A DNA stretch of 64,000 nucleotides from CAYNKA01 sp964397655 (GTDB lineage Bacteria; Spirochaetota; Spirochaetia; DTKZ01), in the NCBI GenBank assembly GCA_964397655.1, contig CAYNKA010000005.1:248001-312000 (forward strand), in the 5' to 3' direction. A program made the translations under genes and the position numbers. Positions 46,660 through 55,585 of this stretch are shown piece by piece; position 1 is the first letter of the stretch; every line of letters begins with the position of its first letter. Below the pieces are notes generated by a model that worked only from the letters and a program-made list of their open reading frames with translations, searched no databases and had not been told where the DNA came from.

Positions 46660-48795
46660 CTACAAGCGGAACAGAAGATCCTCGTAGGTCGGAATCGGCC
46701 ACTTGTCCTTCCCGACCAGCGTTTCGAGTTTGTCGGCAACGATACGCACCTCGGCCATTTTGGAGAAGACGCGCTGCCGGTAGAACCTCGCGTGCTTGAG
46801 GACGTCGTGCTCGCCGCCTTCCTCGCCCTCTGCGATCAGGATTTCGAGTTCCTTGGTCCTCTCCTTGAGCGATTTGGAATATTCGACGATCTCCTTCAGG
46901 AAACCTTCCTGATTGCCGGTGTCGATCGCGGCCGACACTTCTTTGATGGAATTTATGTTCGACGCGACTTCACCGGAATATGCGAGGACCGCGGGATAGA
47001 TCTGGCGATTGACCATGCTGACCATGACCTTTGCCTCGATGTTGATCTGTTTGATGTATTTTTCGAGGTAGACCGTGCAGCGGGACTCGAGCTCTTCCTT
47101 CGTGAGGATCTTGTGCTTCTTGAAGAGTTCGACCGCGGCGGGCTTCACGAGTTCCGGGATGGCTTCCACGGTCGAGGTGATGTTCGGCAGGCCGCGTTTC
47201 TCGGCCTCCTTGATCCATTCCGCGGCGTAGTTGTTGCCGTTGAAGATGATCCGCTTGTGGGCCTTGTAGGTCTCGGTCACGATGTTCTTGATGGCGGTCT
47301 TCGGGTCCTTCGCCTTCTCGAGGACGTCCGCGAAGCCGGAGAGGCTTTCCGCGACCGCGCAGTTGAGCACCGTGTTGGGACCCGCGACCGACTCGGAGGA
47401 GGGCACCATGCGGAACTCGAATTTGTTTCCCGTGAACGCGAAGGGAGAGGTCCGGTTCCGGTCGGTGAGATCCCGGGGAAGCTTGGGCAGGCAGTTGACG
47501 CCTATCTCGAGCTTGCCCCCGCCCGAGGCTTCGACGGGCATTCCCTTGGAGAGATTCTCGAGCACGTTGGCAAGCGTGTCGCCGAGGAACACTGAAACGA
47601 TGGCGGGCGGGGCCTCGTTCGCTCCGAGCCGGTGGTCGTTGCCGGTGTTCGCGGCGGACATCCTGAGGACGGGCGCATAGGTGTCCACCGCCTTGAGCAC
47701 GGCCATGAGGAAGACCAGGAACTGGGCGTTCTCGTGCGGGCTGTTGCCGGGTTCGAGGAGGTTGATCCCGTCGTCGGTGCCCATGGACCAGTTGTTGTGC
47801 TTGCCGGAGCCGTTCACGCCCGCGAAGGGCTTCTCGTGGAGAAGACAGGCCAGGCCGTGACGGCTCGCGACCTTCTTCATGGTCTCCATGACGAGCTGGT
47901 TCCAATCGCAGGCGGCGTTCGAAGTGGTGAAGATCGTCGCGAGCTCGAACTGGTTCGGAGCCACCTCATTGTGCTGGGTCTTGGCCGATATGCCGAGCTT
48001 CCAGAGTTCGTAGTTGAGTTCCCTCATGTAATCCGCGACGCGTTCCTTGATGAAGCCGAAGTAATGGTCTTCCATCTCCTGTCCCTTGGGGGGCCTGGCG
48101 CCGAAAACCGTCCTTCCGGTGAGCATGAGGTCGATCCGCTTCTCGAAGAGTTCCTTCTCGACGAGGAAATACTCCTGCTCAGGTCCGAGGGTCGTCGTCA
48201 CGCGCGTGGACGTGGTGTTCCCGAGGGCCTTGAGTACCCTGAGCGCCTGCTTGTTGATGGCCTCCATGGATCTGAGGAGGGGAACTTTCTTGTCCAACGC
48301 TTCCCCGGTGTAGGAGACGAAAGCGGTCGGTATGTAGAGCGTGACGCCGGTGTTGTCCTCCTTTAAGAAGGCGGGCGAGCTCACGTCCCAGGCGGTGTAG
48401 CCTCGGGCCTCGAACGTCGCGCGCAGGCCTCCAGACGGAAAAGACGAAGCGTCGGGTTCGCCCTGGGTCAGCTCCTTGCCGGAAAACTCCATGATGACAC
48501 CGCCGTCGCCGGTCGGGGCGATGAAGGAGTCGTGCTTTTCGGCGGTCAGTCCGGTGAGAGGCTGGAACCAATGCGTGAAATGCGTCGCTCCTCGTTCGAT
48601 CGCCCAATCCCGCATCGCCGCCGCCACGACTTCGGCGACGCCGAGGGAGAGCTCGATCTCCCCCTTCTGCACGCGCTTTATCTCTTTGTAAATGCTCTTC
48701 GGAAGCCTCTCCTTCATGACCTTGTCGTTGAAACTGTTCACCCCATAGATTTCGGGCAGGGGCGTAGCGACAAAATCGATCGTCGTTCTTGCCAT
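46660..48795 (-). CDS. glnN: Glutamine synthetase, type III
   Basis: 711-residue GSIII, the hexa/dodecameric class found in Bacteroides, cyanobacteria and some spirochaetes. Diagnostic segments: GATHFTHWFQPLTGLTAEKH, FSGKELTQGEPDASSFPSGG, GLRATFEARGYTAWDVSSP, KTQHNEVAPNQFELA and NGSGKHNNWSMGTDDG. It performs the same reaction as type I but shares only part of the fold. An exact sigma-54 promoter precedes it, which indicates nitrogen-responsive expression. Directly upstream of glnA in the transcription order. Confidence 0.96.
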   Translation of the reverse strand: MARTTIDFVATPLPEIYGVNSFNDKVMKERLPKSIYKEIKRVQKGEIELSLGVAEVVAAAMRDWAIERGATHFTHWFQPLTGLTAEKHDSFIAPTGDGGVIMEFSGKELTQGEPDASSFPSGGLRATFEARGYTAWDVSSPAFLKEDNTGVTLYIPTAFVSYTGEALDKKVPLLRSMEAINKQALRVLKALGNTTSTRVTTTLGPEQEYFLVEKELFEKRIDLMLTGRTVFGARPPKGQEMEDHYFGFIKERVADYMRELNYELWKLGISAKTQHNEVAPNQFELATIFTTSNAACDWNQLVMETMKKVASRHGLACLLHEKPFAGVNGSGKHNNWSMGTDDGINLLEPGNSPHENAQFLVFLMAVLKAVDTYAPVLRMSAANTGNDHRLGANEAPPAIVSVFLGDTLANVLENLSKGMPVEASGGGKLEIGVNCLPKLPRDLTDRNRTSPFAFTGNKFEFRMVPSSESVAGPNTVLNCAVAESLSGFADVLEKAKDPKTAIKNIVTETYKAHKRIIFNGNNYAAEWIKEAEKRGLPNITSTVEAIPELVKPAAVELFKKHKILTKEELESRCTVYLEKYIKQINIEAKVMVSMVNRQIYPAVLAYSGEVASNINSIKEVSAAIDTGNQEGFLKEIVEYSKSLKERTKELEILIAEGEEGGEHDVLKHARFYRQRVFSKMAEVRIVADKLETLVGKDKWPIPTYEDLLFRL

Positions 48796-48835
48796 CGTGA
48801 TACTCCTCTAGTGATCCGAATGAATACTAAATAAA

Positions 48836-48851
48836 TGCAATTCCCGTGCCA
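48836..48851 (-). promoter_or_regulatory. Sigma-54 promoter of glnN
   Basis: TGGCAC-N5-TTGCA on the minus strand (TGGCACGGGAATTGCA), an exact match to the -24/-12 consensus. The start site should fall about 30 bases before the ATG. Confidence 0.92.
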
Positions 48852-48927
48852 AAGGCATATCAGAAACGTAACTGCTTTCCGCATCTCAAATTACCGGAAA
48901 CGCAAAGGTAAGGACCGAAATAATAAG

Positions 48928-48972
48928 CTACATTTTTGTAGTTATTTACCTACATCCTATACCGGAATGTAG
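48928..48972 (-). promoter_or_regulatory. Candidate enhancer (UAS): paired inverted repeats before glnN
   Basis: Two inverted repeats with the same half-sites: CTACA-N4-TGTAG at 48928-48941 and CTACAT-N11-ATGTAG at 48950-48972. They lie about 80-135 bases upstream of the sigma-54 site, the usual distance for an activator of the NtrC class. They do not match the classical NtrC box, so the binding protein is unknown. Confidence 0.6.
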
Positions 48973-49016
48973 TGTATACGATTTATTCCGTTTTCACAAG
49001 CGGTAGGACGATAATA

Positions 49017-49039
49017 TCCCCCGGGAGGACCCCGGGGGA
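49017..49039 (-). terminator. Hairpin after the DUF2156-like gene
   Basis: TCCCCCGGG, loop GTCCT, CCCGGGGGA on the minus strand, then TATTATC. A 9-bp GC-rich stem without a real T run. Confidence 0.6.
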
Positions 49040-49061
49040 CGAAGGGCGGGTGACGTTGCGA

Positions 49062-49934
49062 TCAGGCCTGAGGACGGACCGCGTACTTCTTCACGAAACC
49101 GCAGGGGCGGTATGTCAACTTCGCCTGCCTGAGGCCGGGGTCTCCGAGATCCTGCTCCCTGTTGATGTAGATGTAATACTGCGGGAGGGCGGCCGCGAAC
49201 GCCTGGTTCACGAATTGATAGATTCCTTTGTAGGAGTCGATGGCTTTTTCGAAATGTACGGCAAAACTTCTTCCTCTCGCCAAGGCCTCGCCGAGAGTGT
49301 AGGCGGCGGGCTTTCCGTCCACGTAGTACATGTAGCCCTTCAGGTTGAGCAGTTCCATGAGATCCAGGGCTTCCTTCGCCGCGACGAAATCCCCGTCCGC
49401 CTTGGTCGCTCTCCACGCGTCGAGAACGTAAAAAGCGTCCTTGAGAAGGCTTTTCTTCAATGGAACTTCCTCGTACTGGTAATTGTTGAGAAATGCGTTC
49501 ACGAGATTGCGCTTCTTGTGGAACTGCTTACCCGGCAGGGTGGCCAGATCGGACCGGAGGTAGAGGTAATCGAAATTGTTCCTATCCTCCTCCACGGTGT
49601 AACCGAGCTTCTCCAGCACGATTCTTCCGGCGCCCATGTCTCCTTCCGACAGGTTCTTGAGATAATCGTGATGCTTGAAGAGGTCGCGGATGATTTCCTC
49701 GTCGGGGAGACCGCAGGGAAGGGAAAAGAATTTCTTCCCCGCCTTCTCGCCCGAGATGACGGCGGTATCGTTCGGCAGCCATGACACCCGGTATTGATAG
49801 GTGTTCCTGAAGAGGTACAGGCCTGCGAAGGTGAATTCGGAGATTCCGTCCTTGAGCATGGAGAGACGGGGATGCAGCTCCTGTCGCATGTCGAGATCGA
49901 TGGGGGCGAAAGCAGGATAATTGGGTATGTTCAT
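49062..49934 (-). CDS. DUF2156-type (acyltransferase-fold) protein
   Basis: 290 residues from the ATG at 49934; the longer frame would start inside promoter sequence. The sequence resembles the DUF2156 family, the GNAT-like fold of the cytoplasmic part of phosphatidylglycerol lysyltransferases, but with no membrane part. Segments used: EFTFAGLYLFRNTYQYRVSW, EDRNNFDYLYLRSDLATLPG and the C-terminal YYIYINREQDLGDPGLRQAK. The tRNA or lipid partner is not known. A TTGCCT-17-TATATT promoter ends eight bases before the ATG and no ribosome-binding site is seen, so the mRNA may be leaderless. Confidence 0.75.
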   Translation of the reverse strand: MNIPNYPAFAPIDLDMRQELHPRLSMLKDGISEFTFAGLYLFRNTYQYRVSWLPNDTAVISGEKAGKKFFSLPCGLPDEEIIRDLFKHHDYLKNLSEGDMGAGRIVLEKLGYTVEEDRNNFDYLYLRSDLATLPGKQFHKKRNLVNAFLNNYQYEEVPLKKSLLKDAFYVLDAWRATKADGDFVAAKEALDLMELLNLKGYMYYVDGKPAAYTLGEALARGRSFAVHFEKAIDSYKGIYQFVNQAFAAALPQYYIYINREQDLGDPGLRQAKLTYRPCGFVKKYAVRPQA

Positions 49935-49942
49935 GATAATAG

Positions 49943-49971
49943 AATATAAAGAAAACCGATATACAAGGCAA
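49943..49971 (-). promoter_or_regulatory. Promoter of the DUF2156-like gene (leaderless geometry)
   Basis: TTGCCT, 17-base spacer, TATATT, then eight bases to the ATG at 49934. Confidence 0.65.
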
Positions 49972-49986
49972 ATGCGGGCGGGAAGC

Positions 49987-50181
49987 CTAGGAAGAAACCG
50001 GGACGATGTAGCCGAGGGCAAGCAGCTGCTCGAAGACGCATCGATTGATGCACTGCTCCGCCCGGCATTCGAGATCGTCGGCCCGATGCACCGTTTCGCA
50101 GGCGTACTCGTCCTCGTCCGCTCCGACGATTCGGATCAGATGGTCGGGACCGTCTTCGGTCACAAGACGGTAGGTTTCCAT
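49987..50181 (-). CDS. Small Cys-containing protein, unknown
   Basis: 64 residues from the ATG at 50181, which follows GAGGAGG; the longer open frame upstream has no such site. The sequence holds three Cys residues (DEYACETVHR, then DLECRAEQCINRC in all four: positions about 25, 35, 40, 44) in a pattern that could bind a metal or form disulfides. It is acidic and has no membrane segment or signal peptide. I do not recognise a family. It is on the same strand as, and 52 bases upstream of, the DUF2156-like gene. Confidence 0.6.
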   Translation of the reverse strand: METYRLVTEDGPDHLIRIVGADEDEYACETVHRADDLECRAEQCINRCVFEQLLALGYIVPVSS

Positions 50182-50290
50182 GCGCACCTCCTCGATATCC
50201 CGGGGATGCCCATCGTCGCTGCTTGTACTTATTTTCGGTTTTTCTCGGCGAAACTGAAGGCTTCGGCCGATGATAGAGGTGGAGGCCTCC

Positions 50291-51433
50291 ATGAAACGCG
50301 TTCTCCTTATCCCTCTCCTCGTCCTGCTCGCGGCCGGGGCTCCCTGCCGCGCGGAGGAAGTCCTCGTCGAACACGCCGGATACTACCTCGACCTTCCCGA
50401 AGGCTGGTCGCTCCTCGACGCGAGGGACCTGGATTCGATCTCCTTCACCGACAGGAGCCGGAGCGCGGTCTTCCAGGTCATGACGTTTCCCGCAGGCAGA
50501 TTCGCCGCTATCGCCGACCTGTCGCGTCATGTGCTGGACAGGCTGAAGACCAAGGGCGAACTGGGGAAATTCCCGTACGAGGGGAACGAGGCCGCCCTCG
50601 CCGAAATCGAATTCCAGGCCGGGAAGCATGCAGCCCGGGGCTACGCCCTCTTCCTCCGCGCCCCCGACCGAGACTATGCCCTTCTCGCCTTCGCTCCCCG
50701 TGCCTCCTATGCGGCCTTCTTCCCGGAACTCCTCTCCTGTCTCGACTCGTTCGCCTCCGGGAGGGCCGAGCGGCTCAGACCGGGTCCCTTGAGCCAATTC
50801 TACTCGCCCTTCCCTCCGCGTGAAGCGAAGATGCGGGAGATAGCGTTCCGCGGGACCAAGATCGCCTTCGCGACGGGGGACGAGGAACCCGAGGCGAACC
50901 AACTCGTCATCGAACGCGAGGCGAAGATCCTCGTTGCGGGAAAGGGCGATTTCGTCGAGGCGTGGAGGCGTCATTACCGGGCCGTCTACCGCGACACGTA
51001 CGCCAGGCTGGCTCCCCTGGCGGACCGGGCCATGGAAGCCCTCGAATCCGAGGGCCTGAGGCGGGAGGCCGCGCCCGCCGCCCTGCTTTCCTGGCTTCAG
51101 GGCTTCGCGTACACGAGGACGAAGACCCTCTCCGACCTCCAGTCGCCCCTGTCGTGCGTCCTGTCCGGCAGCGGCGACTGCGATTCCCTGGGACTCGCCT
51201 ACGTCATCCTCCTCCGGCGCATGGGCTTCGACGCGGTTCTCCTCGTTTCCTCGAAGTACGGTCATGCGATGGCGGGGGTGGACATCCCCGGCGCGGGAGC
51301 CCGGATATCGTACGAAGGGAAGAACTATCTGGTCGCGGAACTGACGGACAAGGTGGCCCTGGGGCTCATCGACCGGGACATGGCGGACCCGTCCGGCTGG
51401 ATCCCGGTCGCCTTCGAACGCCCCGTGCGATGA
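50291..51433 (+). CDS. Secreted transglutaminase-like protein
   Basis: 380 residues from the ATG at 50291, with a signal peptide (MKRVLLIPLLVLLAAGAP then CRAEE). The C-terminal third has the catalytic pattern of the transglutaminase/cysteine-protease fold: GSGDCDSLGLAYVILLRRMG (Cys), then YGHAMAGVDI (His) and an Asp region near VAELTDK. The N-terminal half resembles a beta-rich domain of unknown role. The reaction is inferred from the fold only. It ends five bases before the convergent lipoprotein gene. Confidence 0.75.
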   Translation: MKRVLLIPLLVLLAAGAPCRAEEVLVEHAGYYLDLPEGWSLLDARDLDSISFTDRSRSAVFQVMTFPAGRFAAIADLSRHVLDRLKTKGELGKFPYEGNEAALAEIEFQAGKHAARGYALFLRAPDRDYALLAFAPRASYAAFFPELLSCLDSFASGRAERLRPGPLSQFYSPFPPREAKMREIAFRGTKIAFATGDEEPEANQLVIEREAKILVAGKGDFVEAWRRHYRAVYRDTYARLAPLADRAMEALESEGLRREAAPAALLSWLQGFAYTRTKTLSDLQSPLSCVLSGSGDCDSLGLAYVILLRRMGFDAVLLVSSKYGHAMAGVDIPGAGARISYEGKNYLVAELTDKVALGLIDRDMADPSGWIPVAFERPVR

Positions 51434-51437
51434 GGGG

Positions 51438-52391
51438 TCAGCGGTCGGTCCCGCCCATCTCCTTGTACGCGTAATAAACGTTGAGGAGCGATTTTCTCTC
51501 CGCGGTCGTGACGATCCGCTCGCGGGTGTAGTCGGGGAAAACGTGGAGGACGCGAACCTCGCCGCCGCCCGAGAAAGCTGCCTTGAGGCCGTTCGCGAGA
51601 TTGGAAGTGAGCGGGAGACTGACGTAATCCTTGCGGTAGCCGTCCTTGAGGATGGTCCTGACGTCCTCGGGAGCGAAGGGGATCTCTATCGTCCGGCCGT
51701 CGTACGCGAGCCCGAGGCCGATCACGCGCAGCTTCCGGTCGTCGGGCGCCGCGACGTAACTGTACACGACGTTCAGCCTGAGGACGACGAAACCGTCGGG
51801 CTTCTCCTCGACGGAGAGGAAGAACCCCCGGTCCATGTCCGGATTCGAAAGCGCGTCGAAAAACTCCGTCCTTCCTTCGACGGTCCGTTTCTCGATGCCG
51901 CTGTGGATTTCGAGGTCGGGAATCGCACGTTCGGCGGGAATCTTCGGGACTTCGGCCGCATCGATCTTAGCCGAGGGCCGTTCCGCGGGCTTTTCCGAAG
52001 CGTCGTACTTCCTGGTTTCGTAGGAACCGCGGTTCTGGTGGAGCTGCATGCTCTGCGCGAACCTGATCTCGTCCAGGGCCGACATGAGCCTGAGGTTCTC
52101 GTCCTTGAGCGCAGCATGGTCCTTCGAGAGAGACTCGCATCTCGCCCGGAGTTCCGCGAGTTCCTTCGATCCGGATCGCTCCTTCCTCTCGAGTTCCTCG
52201 GCCGCCTTTTCCTTCTCCGCGAGCCGTCCGCGGAGGGAGGCTATCTCCGAACCTCGGGATGCGGATTCCCTGTCCGCCGTTTCGCGCGCCTTCACAAGAG
52301 AGTCGTTCTCTTCCTTGAGGCGATTCAGTTCCGCGGTCTGACACGAAGCGAGCACGACTACCGCGGCCGCAATGATCGATATCTTCTTCAT
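51438..52391 (-). CDS. Coiled-coil lipoprotein
   Basis: 317 residues. The N-terminus carries a lipoprotein signal with the lipobox LASC (Cys at residue 17), so the mature protein is anchored to a membrane. Residues about 20-110 form a long coiled coil rich in Glu/Lys/Leu (LRGRLAEKEKAAEELERKER). The second half is globular with a strand-rich segment (VVLRLNVVYSYVAAPDDRKL, RVIGLGLAYDG). No named family is recognised. GGGGGGAG precedes the start. Confidence 0.75.
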   Translation of the reverse strand: MKKISIIAAAVVVLASCQTAELNRLKEENDSLVKARETADRESASRGSEIASLRGRLAEKEKAAEELERKERSGSKELAELRARCESLSKDHAALKDENLRLMSALDEIRFAQSMQLHQNRGSYETRKYDASEKPAERPSAKIDAAEVPKIPAERAIPDLEIHSGIEKRTVEGRTEFFDALSNPDMDRGFFLSVEEKPDGFVVLRLNVVYSYVAAPDDRKLRVIGLGLAYDGRTIEIPFAPEDVRTILKDGYRKDYVSLPLTSNLANGLKAAFSGGGEVRVLHVFPDYTRERIVTTAERKSLLNVYYAYKEMGGTDR

Positions 52392-52544
52392 GGACTCCCC
52401 CCTTACCTATCGGCAATCCGAATACCGCCCTGTAGCGTTTCCCCGGGCTTGCGGAGATGGCATTTTTCCGGCAACTGCGGTATTTTTGAAGGAGAAATCC
52501 TTCTCCTTCCGCCCGAAGATGGTCGATAGTATGAGAGGAGCTTG

Positions 52545-54335
52545 ATGCCGATGACAGATGGTAAAGACACAGGCCCTCGGGCACGGATCACCCCGCCTCC
52601 CTATACCGACTTCGAGGCGAAAGAGCGTGAACAATTCCTATCCGAGCTCGGCAACTTCACGCCGCCTCAACGCGAGATTTTCCACACCCTCTGCAAGACC
52701 TGGCAGCCCGAGATCCCCTACAACCGGTTCCTCACCCAGGTTCAGGGATCGATAAAGAACGCATCCCACGAAATCGACCGGCTCATGGAGAAGCTGTCGG
52801 AAAAGCGGTGCGGACTCATCGTCCTGCGTTTCGAGGATTCCGAGGCGAAGAAGGACAAGATCATCCTGACCGAGCAGGGGGACAGGCGCTACTATTTCCA
52901 TCGCCTGAGAAACGAGATGGAGACCTTCTACGCCTCGCCGCAGGAACCCCTGCCCCTCGAAGCCGCTCTCGAGGAAAAGGGGCTTTCCGTACCGCCGGTC
53001 TTCTACGAGAACCTTTCCGCGGACGACTTCTCCCGTATCTTCACGGAGCAGCCGTCCGAGGACTTCAGCCTCTACCGCGTCGTCCTCGCGACGGGGGACG
53101 CCGTCTTCCTGCCGTCCGGGGGAGGCACGCGGTTCATCAACGCCTGCCTCACGAAAATGCGGGAGTATTTCGCCAACACGAACCTGCTCGCGGAGGCCGC
53201 ACGAATCAAGGAAACCTCGCTGGCCGAGATGAAGAAACGGATCGAATCGAAGGACCCGATCTTCTGGCTCGATCTCAGCAGGTCCGTCCTGGGCCTGCGG
53301 AGCGACCCCCTCTTCCTCAAAAAGGTGCAGGTCGACGCGGGACTCTTTCTGTACTCCGACATCCTCTCCCGCTTCATCGAAAACCACCTCGCGGAACTCA
53401 GGCGCCGCAAGATCGAGCAGGAGGAAAGGGAAAAGGACCTCGAGGCCCTCGCGATGCAGATCGAGAACGAGAAGGAAAGACTCATCGGCCAGGAACGATT
53501 CAACGAACTCTTGGGCACCGTACAGGAGAAATACGGCAAGGAGCATGCCGAGGAAATCAGGAAGGAATTCCTCGGAAAGTATCTCGAGACCGGCGAAAAG
53601 ACCAAGCTGCCCGCGATCGTATCCCTCAAGGGCAAGTACATACATCGGAACAATTTCTACGATTTTTTCATCGGTAGTCTCTTCGGCGCCCGGGAGGTCC
53701 TCGGAGAAGAGTATCTGAAGGAGATGGAGCACCTCCTCAAGACCAACAACCGGGAAAGAAAAACCATCTTCTACAGCAGGGAGAATTTCGAAACCGACAT
53801 CATCGACAGGCTGCGGAACGTCGATCCGTTCCTGTCCGAAGTGTTCGGGAAACCCCGGCTCCTCGCTGAGGCCGTAATCCATACCGTAAAGGAGAAGCGA
53901 AAGAACAAGAACCTGAACGACCTCAAGGAAGAACTGGAAAAGTACTTCAAACCCGACTCCATGGAATTCAAAAGTCTTCCCCTGATCTTCGGACTCGCGG
54001 TCATCGACATCTTCAACCGCTCCTTCACGAGACTTCCGTTTTGGAGGCAAATCTGGCTCAAGATCACCGGGAAATACAAAAGCTATCAGAACCAGTACTT
54101 CGGCCTGGGCGGAAGGCCGGCCGCGACGGGGAAGATCATGGCGTCAGGGAACCCGGCGAGGCCCGGAGCTTCTTCGGAAACCGTCAAGGCGGATTTTCAC
54201 GAACCGAGGATCGTACGGTCCCGCGATCTCAGGAAGAAACGGGAGCCTTCGGTGAAGAACAAGGCATACAGCAAGAAGCAGCAGGAATCCGCGTGGGAGG
54301 AGTTTTCCAAGTCGTTGAAGCCGAAGAAGAAGTAG
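52545..54335 (+). CDS. Large protein of unknown function
   Basis: 596 residues, starting at the ATG at 52545 or at the second ATG two codons later; both lie behind AGAGGAG. No signal peptide. Predicted features: an N-terminal segment with helix-turn-helix-like character (FTPPQREIFHTLCKTWQPEI), a long coiled coil around residues 285-345 (RRRKIEQEEREKDLEALAMQ), a hydrophobic stretch near residue 490 (LPLIFGLAVIDIFNRSF) and a basic tail ending KKK. I cannot match it to a characterised family; it may be a lineage-specific protein. Confidence 0.75.
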   Translation: MPMTDGKDTGPRARITPPPYTDFEAKEREQFLSELGNFTPPQREIFHTLCKTWQPEIPYNRFLTQVQGSIKNASHEIDRLMEKLSEKRCGLIVLRFEDSEAKKDKIILTEQGDRRYYFHRLRNEMETFYASPQEPLPLEAALEEKGLSVPPVFYENLSADDFSRIFTEQPSEDFSLYRVVLATGDAVFLPSGGGTRFINACLTKMREYFANTNLLAEAARIKETSLAEMKKRIESKDPIFWLDLSRSVLGLRSDPLFLKKVQVDAGLFLYSDILSRFIENHLAELRRRKIEQEEREKDLEALAMQIENEKERLIGQERFNELLGTVQEKYGKEHAEEIRKEFLGKYLETGEKTKLPAIVSLKGKYIHRNNFYDFFIGSLFGAREVLGEEYLKEMEHLLKTNNRERKTIFYSRENFETDIIDRLRNVDPFLSEVFGKPRLLAEAVIHTVKEKRKNKNLNDLKEELEKYFKPDSMEFKSLPLIFGLAVIDIFNRSFTRLPFWRQIWLKITGKYKSYQNQYFGLGGRPAATGKIMASGNPARPGASSETVKADFHEPRIVRSRDLRKKREPSVKNKAYSKKQQESAWEEFSKSLKPKKK

Positions 54336-54364
54336 GACCTAATCCCGTCGGCCGGACAAAAAAA

Positions 54365-54381
54365 GGAGAGGAAACCTCTCC
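54365..54381 (+). terminator. Terminator after the large unknown gene
   Basis: GGAGAGG-AAA-CCTCTCC with an A run before it and TTCACCCCTTTTTC after it. The T tract is five bases and lies eight bases past the stem. It could act in both directions. Confidence 0.65.
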
Positions 54382-54527
54382 TTCACCCCTTTTTCTTCAG
54401 GAACGGCACGAAAAAAGAAAAGGTCCCCCTTTTCCTCCTGAATCGAGATCATTGTAAGCCCTATCGGATAAATCGTCAATTTTTTTCTGCGTTCATGCGG
54501 CCGTGCTTCTTTCCCGCCGTTCGATTC

Positions 54528-54556
54528 TTGCCGTTCCGCACGGTATCGGATACACT
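54528..54556 (+). promoter_or_regulatory. Promoter of the ATP-grasp gene (leaderless geometry)
   Basis: TTGCCG, 17-base spacer, TACACT, then six bases to a GTG at 54563. Confidence 0.65.
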
Positions 54557-54562
54557 TTTCCC

Positions 54563-55585
54563 GTGCCGAACATCTGGATAATCTTCAACGCCTGGAAAGG
54601 GCCGGACGGAGAGCGGAACGGCGACGACTGGATATCAGAGGCGGAGGTCGAGGAGGAGGTGGAGCCCGTGGCAGCCTCCCTCGAAGCCTTGGGCATCGTT
54701 CCCGCGGTCTACCCGCTTTCCTCCGTTTCCGATCTCCTGAACCGGTGGGAAGGGTCGGAAAGGCCCGACCTCGTCTTCAACCTCGTCGAAGGGTACAGGG
54801 GAGACGCGCACAAGGAAATGAACGTGGCGGCCCTTTACGAACTGGCTGGAATCCCCTATACCGGGAATCCGGCGCGGACCCTCGCCCTCGCTCAGGACAA
54901 GGCGCTCGCGAAGCGTCTGTTCGCGGCCGAGGGGATTCCCACCCCGGCCTGGGCCGTCTCGGAGTCCGGAGAGGTCCCCGACCTTTCGGGACTGCGCTTT
55001 CCCCTCATCGCGAAGCCTTCCCGGCAGGACGCCAGCCTCGGCATCGGGGCGGACGGCGTCTTCCGCGACCGGCGGGCCCTCGAGGCCGGCATCCAGAGGC
55101 TGCACGACAAGTACCGCGAGCCCATCCTCATAGAGGATTACATCGAAGGCAGGGAATTCAACTCCGCGATCCTCGAAACCGGCGGGCGGGCCGAAGCCCT
55201 ACCCCTGTCCGAAATACGTTTCGACGGCGTCGAGCCGGGCATGCCGCGGATAACGAGCTACGAGGCGAAATGGCTCGTGGATCATCCCCTGTACCGGGGC
55301 ACACCCGCCGTCTGTCCTGCCGATGTCGAGGCAGGGCTCGAAGCGAGGATGAAGGACCTCGCGATCAGGACCTTCCGGCTCCTCGGCGGCAAGGATTACG
55401 GAAGGGTGGATTTCCGCCTGGACGAGGCGGGCACGCCCTACGTGCTGGAATACAATCCCAATCCGGACATCTCGCTCGAGGGGGGCTTCGTCCGGGCCCT
55501 CAAGGCCTCGGGAAGGACTTACGAGAATTTCACGGCCGTTCTCCTGGCGAACAACGGACAGGCGGACAGGAAGGAAAAACCATGA
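54563..55585 (+). CDS. ATP-grasp ligase, D-Ala-D-Ala ligase-like
   Basis: 340 residues from the GTG at 54563; an upstream GTG at 54503 extends the frame but would need translation through the promoter. ATP-grasp signatures: LIAKPSRQDASLGI, PILIEDYIEGREFNSAIL, DYGRVDFRLDEAGTPYVLEY and NPNPDISLEGGFVRA (Mg-binding Asn/Asp). The N-terminal region (WIIFNAWKG, LVFNLVEGYRGDAHKEMNVA) matches the D-Ala-D-Ala ligase relatives rather than Ddl proper; the acceptor is not known. It overlaps the GNAT gene by four bases (ATGA). Confidence 0.85.
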   Translation: MPNIWIIFNAWKGPDGERNGDDWISEAEVEEEVEPVAASLEALGIVPAVYPLSSVSDLLNRWEGSERPDLVFNLVEGYRGDAHKEMNVAALYELAGIPYTGNPARTLALAQDKALAKRLFAAEGIPTPAWAVSESGEVPDLSGLRFPLIAKPSRQDASLGIGADGVFRDRRALEAGIQRLHDKYREPILIEDYIEGREFNSAILETGGRAEALPLSEIRFDGVEPGMPRITSYEAKWLVDHPLYRGTPAVCPADVEAGLEARMKDLAIRTFRLLGGKDYGRVDFRLDEAGTPYVLEYNPNPDISLEGGFVRALKASGRTYENFTAVLLANNGQADRKEKP

